Below, piece by piece: positions 1-12,300 of a DNA stretch of 64,000 nucleotides (position 1 is its first letter; each line of letters starts with the position of its first letter). This stretch comes from Dryomyza anilis. Its lineage: Eukaryota > Arthropoda > Insecta > Diptera > Dryomyzidae. The translations under genes and the position numbers were made by a program. The notes beneath the pieces were generated by a model that saw nothing but the letters and a program-made list of their open reading frames with translations, searched no databases and had not been told where the DNA came from. The stretch is taken from NCBI GenBank assembly GCA_951804985.1, contig OX638130.1, forward strand, positions 41,317,475 through 41,381,474. Reading direction: 5' to 3'.

Positions 1-97
1 TGAAAAAATTAAACAAGTCCTATTCAAGAAATAAAAATGGGTTACTTTAAAACTGTCAGAACTCTTTCAATATATACTCCACATGAAGAGTATTAGT
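1..97. repeat. Middle-repetitive family R1, partial copy
   Basis: This is the left edge of the window. The sequence, including the phrase actccacatg, recurs at about 3814-4338, 18202-18665, 20400-20593 and 24171-24698. No coding potential or terminal repeats are visible, so the family is unassigned. The stretch is colinear with 20497-20593. Confidence 0.7.
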
Positions 98-154
98 TGA
101 AAGTTATTTGATATCTTTTTATTTTTTATTTGAAATAATTTTAGCCCTACACTG
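98..154 (-). repeat. Truncated end of hAT-like MITE
   Basis: These 57 bases are the reverse complement of the first part of the complete MITE at 3087-3733 and end in GCCCTACACTG. The rest of the element is missing. The same fragment is at 20594-20650. It directly borders a (TA)n array, like the complete copies. Confidence 0.7.
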
Positions 155-788
<634 letters not shown>

Positions 789-808
789 TTAATGGTTTAT
801 TTTTGTAT

Positions 809-1864
809 CAGTCAAAAAAATCGCGCCATTTTTTTTTTTTTTTTGTAATTGTAATCTAAAGTTATTTTTTATTATTAGTGTATTTTTATATTTTTGTAGC
901 GCCGCAGGCAAATTTTTTTGGAAAAAATTCATTATACATTATTTGTTTTAATAGTAAATTTTCTACACAGTATTGATTCATTAATATTTATGTTTTTTTT
1001 TTTTTGAAAAATGTATACTCGTATTTTTAATTGACCCTCAAAATTTCCAAAATTTCCTTATGAAAGATTCACAAAAAATATTAAAAAATAATGAAAAAAA
1101 AGAAATGACATCTAAATAATTATGAAATAATACCTAACATATTACATCTCCTACCAAACTTTTAATAACATAAGTAAAAATCTTATTTTAAAGAAAATAA
1201 GGATGTGTATGAGTCAACTAATTGCTGATTAAACTAATGTAGTGTTTGGAACATTTTCTTAGGGAACATTTCCCATAATGCTATTTCAACGTAAATTTCC
1301 TTTTTATTCCAAATATTTCTACCCTTTTTCTAATATTGTCTACTCGATTATATTTATTTCAGTTTTCAAACTAATTTTGTAAATTTTCCGACTGCTTCCA
1401 AATATTTTCATTTGGATATTTTTAAAAATAAAAATAAAAAAATAGTTATATTTTTCCAATATGTTCGAATCAGTTCATATTTATTTTTTAATTGTATGGC
1501 TATCTAAGAATAAATATAGGTTATTAAACATTTACAAACTGCTTTTTGAAAAATTCCGATTGCATCCAATTAGTTTTGAATTTGTCCGAATCGGATTTTT
1601 TAACTTTCTATTTAAAAATGTGTGATATTTTCTAAATATAACCAACACGAACTTTATATATTGCCCATATATTATATAAAAATAAATGATAATTTCTAAG
1701 TTTTTATTTTTCTAAAATATCCGACTGATTTTAAATATTTTGGAATTTATCTGAGTCGGATTCAATACATTAATTCGAAATACTATTCGTGTTCAATTTT
1801 TAAAATATTATGATTTTTTTACCATTTTATGATTAATTGCTACTTAAAAAATTATATTATATAT
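809..1864. mobile_element. TIR element with 44-bp ends, left part only
   Basis: It starts with CAGTCAAAAAAATCGCGCC, the left inverted repeat of the intact element at 26153-27205, and follows that sequence closely. The right inverted repeat is absent; the DNA instead runs into the TIR element that starts at 1865. It is AT-rich and non-coding. The duplicate copy lies between about 21320 and 22374. Confidence 0.5.

Positions 1865-3733
<1,869 letters not shown>

Positions 3734-3813
<80 letters not shown>
3734..3813. repeat. (TA)n microsatellite
   Basis: TA run directly following the hAT-like MITE. The corresponding run in the duplicate (24122-24170) is shorter. Confidence 0.95.
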
Positions 3814-3817
<4 letters not shown>

Positions 3818-4338
3818 TAATAATTTATGAGAACGTAGAGAACAAACAAAAAATGATACAACCTAGTGAAAAAATCCTTATGTAGGCTTGCTTAAAGTAC
3901 AAAAATTAAACAAGTGCTTTTCAAGAAATGAAAATGGGTTGCATTAAAACTCTTATAACTCTTTGAATATACTCCACATGCAGAGTGTTAGTTTTATATT
4001 ATTGGGAATTGAGAGAACTATCATCTTGTGTATCAAGATTTTCAAATGACTATTCGTGTTTTTCCTGATTATCTGTCAAAAACATAAAACAAAAATTACG
4101 TATTTTTATACATAAGTATACATGGAAAAAAGCTTCCAAATGCTCTCAGAATTTTTTTTTTGACAGGCATAATGTGTGAAATGTCTTCTTTCTAACGATG
4201 TTAAACATGCCTGCATTAGTTTGCCACACGTCATTTAAAATGAGTTTAAGTGATGAGAAAAGTACGAAATTCGTAAAATAATTTAACTCAATTTTGTTAC
4301 TTTAATATGTCAGTTTTGCCTTTTCTGAAATTATAGTT
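3814..4338. repeat. R1 repeat, target of the 13-kb retrotransposon
   Basis: Fuller copy of the R1 family, non-coding. Its last four bases, AGTT (4335-4338), are one half of the target-site duplication of the retrotransposon; the other half is at 17348-17351. The empty allele-like site is at 24695-24698 in the duplicate segment. Confidence 0.8.
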
Positions 4339-4880
4339 TGTAACGAACTACCTGGCGGTCAAAGGCTGGGGTAACCTCAGCGGTGGTCCAGGGGTAGGTC
4401 GACAAATTATTTATTTGTGTCAGGGGTACCTTGCAAGATAAACTCAACTCGTAGCCTAGTTAGTTCAGTGAAACACCCACGTTTTTGAATTTCAATAGTT
4501 GGGTTTAATTGATTAAAAGGTCTTAAATTAACAAATAATAATATTGGTGATTTAATGATAATAAATGAAGTAAGCGGATCCCCGCCGGAAATATTCTGCC
4601 GACGCTGAACCCTCGGGTTACGATGTTCTGGCTGGTTTCTTCGGTCTACGCTATTTTCTGCGCAACCGTCTGCTTATCGGGCGCGTGTCGCTGTTGGTTG
4701 CGTCACGGCGTATCGGTACCGCCCGTGGTCCCTCCTCTGTCCCCGGCTCCTTTGCCGGCTCACTTGTTGCTTCTCCTCGGGCGGTCACTACTAGGTAGTT
4801 CGGTCAATGACTCGGGTCTCTTCGGCTCGCTGCCGATCTTCGTTGGTTGTCGTCACTCACCGACTCGTTGGTTGCTACTC

Positions 4881-5447
4881 GTATATCTGCGACTCGTGGC
4901 CGCTGCTACTGCTATGATTCGTTCGTGTCGTCCGCAACTCGTTCGCTGTTGCTGCTGTAACTCGTTCGTGTCGGCTAATCGTATATCTGCGACTCGTGGC
5001 TGCTGCTACTACTATGACTCGTTCGTGTCGTCGGCGACTCGTTCGCCGCTGCTGCTATGACTCGTTCGTGTCGTCGGCAACTCGTTCGCTGTTGCTGCTG
5101 TAACTCGTTCGTGTCGGCTACTCGTATATCTGCGACTCGTGGCTGCTGCTACTACTATGACTCGTTCGTTGTTGCTGCTGTAACTCGTTCGTGTCGGCTA
5201 ATCGTATATCTGCGACTCGTGGCTGCTGCTACTACTATGACTCGTTCGTGTTGTCGGCGACTCGTTCGCCGCTGCTGCTATGACTCGTTCGTGTCGTCGG
5301 CAACTCGTTCGCTGTTGCTGCTGTAACTCGTTCGTGTCGGCTACTCGTATATCTGCGACTCGTGGCTGCTGCTACTACTATGACTCGTTCGTTGTTGCTG
5401 CTGTAACTCGTTCGTGTCGTCTACTCGTATATCTTTGACTCGTGGCC
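4881..5447. repeat. Higher-order tandem repeat in LTR, 143/80-bp alternation
   Basis: The landmark GTATATCTGCGACTCGTGG or a one- to two-base variant starts at 4881, 4981, 5124, 5204, 5347 and 5427. Spacings are 100, 143, 80, 143 and 80, so the last part is a 223-bp higher-order unit. Units consist of ACTCGTTCG and GCTGCTGCTACT motifs. The right LTR has the same array at 15044-15610. Confidence 0.9.
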
Positions 5448-5650
5448 GCTGCTACTGCTATGACCCATTCGTGTCGTCGGTGACTCGTTCGCCGCTGCTG
5501 CTATGACTCGTTCGTGTCGTCGGCAACTCGTTCGCTGTTGCTGCTGTGACTCGTTCGTGCTGTCGGCTATTCGGTTGGCTTCGACTCGGGTCCCTTCGGT
5601 TCGTGGCCGCTGCTCGTTTACCACTACTGTGACTCGTTCGTGTCGTAGAT

Positions 5651-6185
5651 AACTCGGGTGTCTTCGGCTCGTATTCGCTCCTCGTTGAATGCTACTGCGA
5701 CTCGTTTGCGTGGTTGGTAACTCGGGTGTCTTCGGCACGTTGACTGCTACTGCGACTCGTTCTCGCGATCGGTAACTCGGGTGTCTTCGGCTCGTTGCCG
5801 CTGCTCGTTGGCTGCTACTGCGACTCGTTCACGCGGTCGGTAACTCGGGTGTCTTCGGCTCGTGGCCGCTGCTACTGCGTCTCGTTCGCGCGATCGGTAA
5901 CTCGGGTGTCTTCGGCTCGTGGCCGCTGCTACTGATACTGCAACTCGTTCTCGCGTTCGGTAACTCGGGTGTCTTCGGCTCGTTGCCGCTGCTCGTTGGC
6001 TGCTACTGCGACTCGTTCACGCGGTCGGTAACTCGGGTGTCTTCGGCTCGTGGCCGCTGCTACTGCTACTGCAACTCGTTCTCGCGTTCGGTAACTCGGG
6101 TGTCTTCGGCTCGTTGCCGCTGCTCGTTGACTGCTACTGCGACTCGTTCGCGCGATTGGTAACTCGGGTGCCTTCGGCTCGTGGC
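5651..6185. repeat. 55-68-bp tandem repeats in LTR
   Basis: AACTCGGGTGTCTTCGGC, with small changes, begins at 5651, 5719, 5774, 5842, 5899, 5962, 6030, 6093 and 6161. This gives nine units of 55-68 bp. The matching array in the other LTR is at 15814-16348. Such arrays could hold repeated regulatory sites; that is inference. Confidence 0.9.
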
Positions 6186-7184
6186 CGCTGTTCGTGGGAC
6201 TCCTCGTTGTAGCGTTATGCTTAACTCGCTGGTGTGACGCGCAACTGGTGCTTACTGCGGGTGCTCCGCTAGCACTCGTCAGGTTATATGAATTACAAAA
6301 TGGCGACTTACCACGAGGTGCTTGCTACTGATGCGATGAGTTCGTGTCGCTGGTGTTTCGGGTGTTTTCGGTTTCCTCGTCCCGGCTCGCTGGCTTTACT
6401 CGTTGTCTCGTCGTACGCAACTCGCTGGTTATGCGCGTGATGACGCTTTGCAGGCGCTCCACCGGCGCTCGTTGGTTTTGACAAAAATGGCGACTTACCA
6501 CGAGGTGCGTGCTTTTGACTTTGCGCACCCTCGTCTGTCCGAGATTCCTCTTGTTAGATTTCCCGTTGCCTAGTTGGTTGTTCGCCTGCGTTTAACAATA
6601 CTTATTACGATACGTCTCGATGTAGCTTTGCTTCCGGATATCGTGCTTTGGTCTCGGTGGTGCAGCGTGTCGACCCAAGTGGAAAGCGTTTACATATCTC
6701 CACTTGTCCGACAATCGTTGCCAAAGAATTCAACCTGAGCGTGGAAACAAATGATACTCCTCTAAACCGATTACTTGTCTATAAGAGTATCACTTGCCAC
6801 GTACCTGTTGAATCCTTCTCTTTGCGATAGCAGGCTTTTCCTCCCAGGAAGAGCTTACTGTACCAAAAACCACAGCGGAGATCCAACCCAACTTTCCTTG
6901 ACGACGGCTATCCAAGAACTGACTTCAACTTCGTTCGTCGGCTTGCTTCGAACCGACGGCTTTTCCCCATGTTCATGCGTGACACTCGTTGTCTCTTTCT
7001 GGCCTTCGTTGTCGCCTTGATAACTCGTTTTCGTAACTCACCACACCGCCATTTCCATCGTTGCTATAATTTATCGGCTGTCACCTCGCCAGTGTTGCCC
7101 ACTGGCCGGCGTTTGTCCCCTTTTTATGTCTTGTTTCTGCGCTAAATGTGTGGGACAAATTTACCACAGAATTTGTCCGTCACA

Positions 7185-7198
7185 CCTCCCCCTTACTT
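7185..7198 (-). other. Polypurine tract of the 13-kb element
   Basis: On the minus strand it reads AAGTAAGGGGGAGG and abuts the 3' LTR (7184). It primes plus-strand DNA synthesis in LTR elements. The stop codon of the Ulp1-like ORF lies inside it, so ORF3 runs to the very end of the internal region. Confidence 0.85.
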
Positions 7199-8992
7199 CG
7201 GCGGGGCTCGCGGCGGCAACACGGTGATAGTTATCGCCCCGCTTCGTGCCACTCGGACCCGGTACGTCTTTCCATCGACGGTGCGGACAAAGTTCCGTTG
7301 GACGTTTGGCCTCTTCTCCACGGCGTGCTTGATGGCGCATTCCATCAGTTCCACGGGGTACTGATCCAGGTTCCCATACACCGTTTCGATGACGCGATTT
7401 CCCATGACCCTGGGCATGGTCTGATGGGTGCGGGCGTCGCTTCTGTCACTATTGGTGCTGACCCTGTCTTCGTCTTCACCGCCCCCGAGTACCTTGTCGC
7501 TAGTCGCCTGGTCTCCCACCCCGTCGGTGTCGGTCGGCGGGCTACTCGCAAAATATTTTCTGGCTGCCGCTGTTGGTACTTGTGGCGGTGGGCCCCATGA
7601 CAAAGGTGGTGTGGCTGGGTTTGTCGTGGCTTGTTGGGTCTGTCGCCGCGATCCAGTCTCTACGAGCGGTAGCTCCGCTGATTTTACTGGCCCCGAGAAC
7701 CACGCCAGTGGGGGCGGTGAGCTGCTTTCTCGCCCACCGACCGTGGCCATCGCCACCGTCGGAAATTCAACGGCTATCTTACCCTGCGATTCGTTACTAA
7801 CTTCAGTCGCTATCGGCGCATCTCTCCACTCCTTCGCCACTTGTCTGCTTCTCTGCACCACTCTCCCACCCAGGTCTGGCCAGTCTCGGCTGGCTTCGTC
7901 CTTCGTCAGTTCACGCGCCGTGCGTGCCACAGACCACCGCTTGTCCTGGGCCGTGGTCCCTGTGAACCACTCTGGTCGCTCTATCGCCGCATGTCGATCC
8001 TCTGGTTCCCGCACAAACTCCTCCGCGAACTGTAGGAGATATATGCCGCAATCGGTCGTGTTCGGCTGCTGGGGCACCTGAATGTGGCGGCAAGGAAATT
8101 TCTCTGCGGTGAATCCCTGTCCGCTGCGACCTCTGGCGCGTGAAACCGCTGCGAAAAACTTTCGCAACACCACCGCGACGTGTTCCCTTGACTCACTCGC
8201 CAAGGAATCCAAGATCAGGATGGCCGGCGCGGCCCCTTCCAGTTGTGCCGTCCCCTCGTGGATCGCTCGTGCGTGGCACACCACGGCCAAATACCAGTGG
8301 GCCTTCTCGTTGACTGGTACTACGAAAAAGTTCGCCTCAAACGGATCACGCCTCTTGGTCCATGTGCGTACGCTAAGGTCCATGCTCCTCCTTAGTCCTG
8401 CATAGAAGTACGTATCCAGAAACTGTATATCGCGCTGCTGGTGCGGGGTCGCCACGTTATCGTGGATCCAGGCCAGATACCAGTTGATAAGGGCGTCGTT
8501 TAGGTATCGCCCCGCCGCCAGTCGTTGGTAGTCCTCCATGGTCACCGTTATTCCGCTGCGCCCCACCTGATATGTGAACAGCGTCTCGTCGTCGCACGGG
8601 TTTGCTATGGGTGCGGTGGTGGGCGCCTTTCTCTCGGTGCGTTGTTCCTCGTCATCATGGCTATCAATAACCCGCAGCCGCTTTAAGTCGTGGCCAGCTG
8701 GTACCTCAACGCTTTCTGGCCCCAGCAATCTGGTCTGCAGGCGCCCCTGGCGCATTGCCATCATAGTGCGCCGGTAATTTTCCACACTTGCTTGAAAGCG
8801 TTCTTCTGGCGACAATTCGGCGGTTGTGGTCGTGGCTCCGTCATCCACTTCCAGGACTCCCCACTGCCAGTCGGGTGGGGACGTATTCGATGACGCCGGC
8901 TCAATCAAGCTCCCCCCATGCAGCTCCGTCAGTAGCTGGATTCGATAGGATCTCTGGCTCCCCTCCATCTCCACGTCTTGCTGTGAATTCAT
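7193..8992 (-). CDS. ORF3: Ulp1/SENP-like (C48) cysteine protease of retrotransposon
   Basis: A 599-residue ORF lies after pol, where env would be. Residues about 145-330 match the Ulp1/SENP peptidase pattern: LNDALINWYLAW (164-175), the catalytic His in KAHWYLAVV (H232), Asp in ILILDSL (D262), the oxyanion Gln (Q309) and nucleophile Cys in TTDCGIYLL (C315). The Q-to-C spacing of six equals that of SENP1. Family members cleave SUMO or related modifiers from proteins; the substrate here is unknown. The N-terminus (1-140) is acidic and low-complexity, residues 395-525 are Ser/Thr/Pro-rich, and 527-599 form a conserved-looking basic tail. No signal peptide or membrane segment is visible, so it is not an Env. 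The ATG at 8992 follows a candidate splice acceptor (9024-9025). Pol ends 329 bp upstream. An adenain-like relative is less likely because the motif layout is SENP-like. Confidence 0.9.
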   Translation of the reverse strand: MNSQQDVEMEGSQRSYRIQLLTELHGGSLIEPASSNTSPPDWQWGVLEVDDGATTTTAELSPEERFQASVENYRRTMMAMRQGRLQTRLLGPESVEVPAGHDLKRLRVIDSHDDEEQRTERKAPTTAPIANPCDDETLFTYQVGRSGITVTMEDYQRLAAGRYLNDALINWYLAWIHDNVATPHQQRDIQFLDTYFYAGLRRSMDLSVRTWTKRRDPFEANFFVVPVNEKAHWYLAVVCHARAIHEGTAQLEGAAPAILILDSLASESREHVAVVLRKFFAAVSRARGRSGQGFTAEKFPCRHIQVPQQPNTTDCGIYLLQFAEEFVREPEDRHAAIERPEWFTGTTAQDKRWSVARTARELTKDEASRDWPDLGGRVVQRSRQVAKEWRDAPIATEVSNESQGKIAVEFPTVAMATVGGRESSSPPPLAWFSGPVKSAELPLVETGSRRQTQQATTNPATPPLSWGPPPQVPTAAARKYFASSPPTDTDGVGDQATSDKVLGGGEDEDRVSTNSDRSDARTHQTMPRVMGNRVIETVYGNLDQYPVELMECAIKHAVEKRPNVQRNFVRTVDGKTYRVRVARSGAITITVLPPRAPPK

Positions 8993-9023
8993 TATTATTT
9001 TTTTGTTTCTTGGCCGTGTGTTG

Positions 9024-9054
9024 CTCGAAAGAAAAAATTAAACAATTAAATTAG
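9024..9054 (-). promoter_or_regulatory. Candidate 3' splice site before ORF3
   Basis: On the minus strand, CTAAT (9054-9050), a good branch-point match, is followed by a T-rich tract ending TTTCTTTCGAG, with AG at 9025-9024. That is 31 nt upstream of the ORF3 ATG. This is the arrangement expected for a spliced subgenomic mRNA, as used for env in gypsy-type viruses. No donor was identified. Confidence 0.4.
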
Positions 9055-9321
9055 TCGAATAGGAATTTGCACAATGTCACTAGTTTGCTAGTTCGCGGTT
9101 GACTGATTCGTTGTTACAATCTGTGCCGTGGTCTTCGCGCATGTCTGTAAACGATTCGTCGATCGTTGCGTGCTCGTCGTCTATCGTCGTGTTCCCTTCG
9201 CGTTCGTGCTAAATTTTTCGACCGACCGCCATGAGCCGACCGCATTCGTAACTTTCCCCAGCTTTTGCGCGGGGCCGATGTGTTTCGCGAAGGGGACGGC
9301 GCACATTCAAATATTTAATCG

Positions 9322-12300
9322 TTATTTTTGCGTGATAAATGCCCCGCGCGACCGTAGCTTGTATCTTGGGCTCGGTGCGTTTGTGTTGTAAGTGGTACTG
9401 GGGAACAGTTGACGGGGTGCTTTGCGGAACGGGTTATTTGCCTCCGCAATTAAATTCCTAGTCGGTGTCTCTTGTTGGCCGGCTGTCACTGTCACTGTGG
9501 CTGGCACGCTGGTGCTCGGGAAAATAGGGGTCAGACTGCAGGGTGTCTTACGAAATGGGTTATTGGCCTCCGCCACCAGATTCCTGGCAGGCGTCTCTAA
9601 CTGGTCCTCTATCGTAGTACGTGATACACTGCGCTCTGTCCGCGATCCCTTCTTGGCTTTGCTCACCACTACTCCTGCTGGTTGACCCTCAGCGTTCGCT
9701 TCCTCAGCGGGTTGCTTGCTAATGGTGGGTTGCAGATCCGCCGCCGTTCCCGGGGTTTGTGACGGCGCGTCCTCCTGATGGAAAGGTTTGATTTCTCCCA
9801 CATGCGCGGTCCGGGTACGTCCTTGGCCAACCGGCTGAATGACGACTATCACTGGCGACGCGAAGTTCATAATCCTATATGGCCCGTCATATCGCGGGGC
9901 TAGCTTTGCCGCAAAATTATCTACTGCTTTAGAAAGGTGATGTTGCTTCACCAGGACCATGTCGCCGACCGTCGGCTTCCAGGAGCGCCGCCGCAAGTTA
10001 TAATGTCGCGCCTGGTCCTGAGCCGCTCGGGCCAGGTTGCGACGGACGATGTCAAACACTTCCCGTAGTTGAGTCGCTCGTTCGTCTGGCGATGGGGGGC
10101 GAACACCTGGTCCCAACGTCTCCTCGTCGTACAGGGCCTTCGGCAACCGGGGTTCACGGCACTGAGTGAGATATGCCGGACTGTAACCAGTCGTGTCCGA
10201 CGGACTCGAGTTAATCGCCAGCGAGATCTCCGGCAGGTGTTCGTCCCAACGCTGCTGTTGTGGTCCGGTGATCTGTGCGATGATCGTCTTCAGTGTGCGA
10301 TTAGCCCGCTCCGTCGGGTTCTCCTGCGGCGTATATGGCGCGGTGAATTGTTGGCGAATCCCCATGTCTAGCAGGAACTTCCTAAATGCGCGACTGGTAA
10401 ATTGAGCCCCATTATCCGTTATCAGTACTCGCGGGACGCCGTATCTCCCTATGATGCGCTCCCGTAGTGCTCGCTGGACACTCTCGCTCGTTGCCCGCCG
10501 CAGTGGCACCATCTCTGTCCACTTCGAAAATTTGTCGAAAAACACAAGTAGCATGGTGTTTCCGTGTTTAGACCGGGGAAGGGGTCCCACGAAATCGGCG
10601 CATAGCCATGACCAGGGTTCCTCCGCAATCTGGGTAAGCATTTGGCCAGCGGGTCTCTCCTGACTAGGCTTAAACTTCTGGCATGACTCGCAATTTCGCA
10701 CATGTGCCCGTATGGTGCGGGCCATACCTGGCCAAAAATACCGATTAGAGATTCTAGCGAGGGTCTTTCGTGCCCCCATGTGACCGGCGGTAGCGTCATC
10801 ATGATTCTCGTGGAGCACCCGTTGCCTCTGTCCGCTTGGTACACACAATTTCCACGCGGCGCATCCCTCCTCATCGGATTGCCGAGGAATGTGTCGGTAC
10901 AGCCTTCCTCCCTCTATTGTGTAATCAGGAAACTTATCTGGCTGCGCCTTTATGTCGGCCATCTTCTGTTTTATCCACGGGCACTCGAGGTCGTATGGGG
11001 TGTCCACCTCCGCTCTACCCAGCACTTCCACTGGTTGCCTGGATAGGGCATCGGCAACCACGTTTAACTTCCCTCGGCGGTACTGCACGTCAAACGTATA
11101 TTGTTGCAGCTCCAGGGCCCACCTCGCAATGCGTCCCGCTGGACTCTCAATCGAATTGAGCCATTTCAACGAGAGGTGGTCGGTGATGACGTTGAAGCGG
11201 TATCCTTCGAGGTATGGCCGCATCTTCCGGATGCCCCAGACTATGGCCAGACACTCCTTCTCCGTCGGCGAGTAGTTCTCCTCCGCTTTGTTTAACCGTC
11301 GGCTGGCGTAGGCCACGACTCCCTCCTGTCCATCAACGTCCTGTGTCAAGACGGCTCCCAATCCGTAGCTACTCGCGTCGGTCTGAAGTGTAAACGGCTT
11401 CTCAAAATCGGGGCAAATCAGTACCGGTGCCTGGGTCAACTTCGCTTTCAGGTGCTCGAAGGCGTCCTGCTGCTCCGCTGCCCACACAAAATGTTTACCC
11501 TTGCGCAGCAACTTCGTTAGTGGGTGGACTACGTCGGAAAACTCTGGTACGAACCGTCGGTACCAGGAGGCGATCCCCAAGCATTGGCGGACTTCACGTA
11601 CATTGGTAGGAGGCTTTAACTCATGGATGGCGGCCACCTTGTCCGGGTCCGTATGAATGCCGCGCTCGCTGACGACGTGGCCGAGATATTTGATCTCCCT
11701 TTTGAAAAATTCACACTTGTCTTCGTTTAATCGAAGTTTGGCGTGACGCAACCGCCTGAAGACTTCCTTCAAGGTGTCCATGTGCTCTTCTAGCGTCGCC
11801 CCGGTGACTATGATATCATCTAGGTACGCGAAGGCTTTCGGCTCCATGTCTGCGCCGATTACGCTGTCCAATGCCCGTTGAAAAGTTGCCGGTGCCGAAT
11901 GCAGTCCAAACGGCATCACGCGCCACTGAAATAGCCCGCGTCCCGGTACGGTAAAGGCAGTGTATGGCTTGCTCCCTTCTTCCATCGGGACCTGCCAGTA
12001 CCCGTTCTTCAGGTCGAGGCTGCTTATGTAATGGGCGTGGCGCAGCCGATCCAGAATGTGTTGAATCCGAGGTAGCGGGTATGCGTCAGGGATCGAGTGC
12101 GCGTTCAGTTGCCGATAGTCGATGCACAACCTCCAATTTCCGGTCTTCTTCTTAACGATGACGATGGGCGCACTATGCGGGCTCCGTGAGGGCTCGATGC
12201 ATCCCTTGGTGATCAGCTCATCCACTTCCTGATTGATGATGGCCTGCATAGCGGGGTTTTTCGGAAAATACCGTTGCTTCAGTGGGCGGTCATCCCGCAT

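Larger units (their letters stand above)
4339..7184 (-). repeat. 3' LTR of the 13-kb element (2846 bp)
   Basis: It is identical in length to the other LTR (constant offset of 10,163) and starts TGTAACGAAC on the plus strand. Differences seen by eye are at about 4646, 5251, 5935, 6910 and 7101, with no net indel. An AATAAA-type signal on the minus strand (around 4410-4420) could serve polyadenylation. Most of the length is CTG/CGA-rich degenerate tandem repeat. No ORF here is supported as a gene; the 60-145-codon open frames are by-products of repeat composition. Confidence 0.95.

Noticed and set aside
4623..5326. Plus-strand open frames in the LTRs (also 14786-15489), one with a hydrophobic start
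   Set aside because: They consist of CTG/CGT tandem repeat sequence, run opposite to element transcription and have no known motif.
5421..5738. Minus-strand 105-codon frame in the LTR, repeated at 15584-15901
   Set aside because: Although in the sense direction, it is repeat-derived low-complexity sequence with no recognised domain.
4881..6185. CRISPR array or satellite DNA
   Set aside because: The repeats are degenerate, contiguous without spacers, and confined to the retrotransposon LTRs.
7428..8081. 217-codon plus-strand frame opposite ORF3
   Set aside because: Antisense shadow of the well-supported Ulp1-like ORF, caused by high GC content.
7193..8992. ORF3 as an env gene
   Set aside because: No signal peptide, membrane anchor or cleavage site; a complete C48 protease motif set is present instead.
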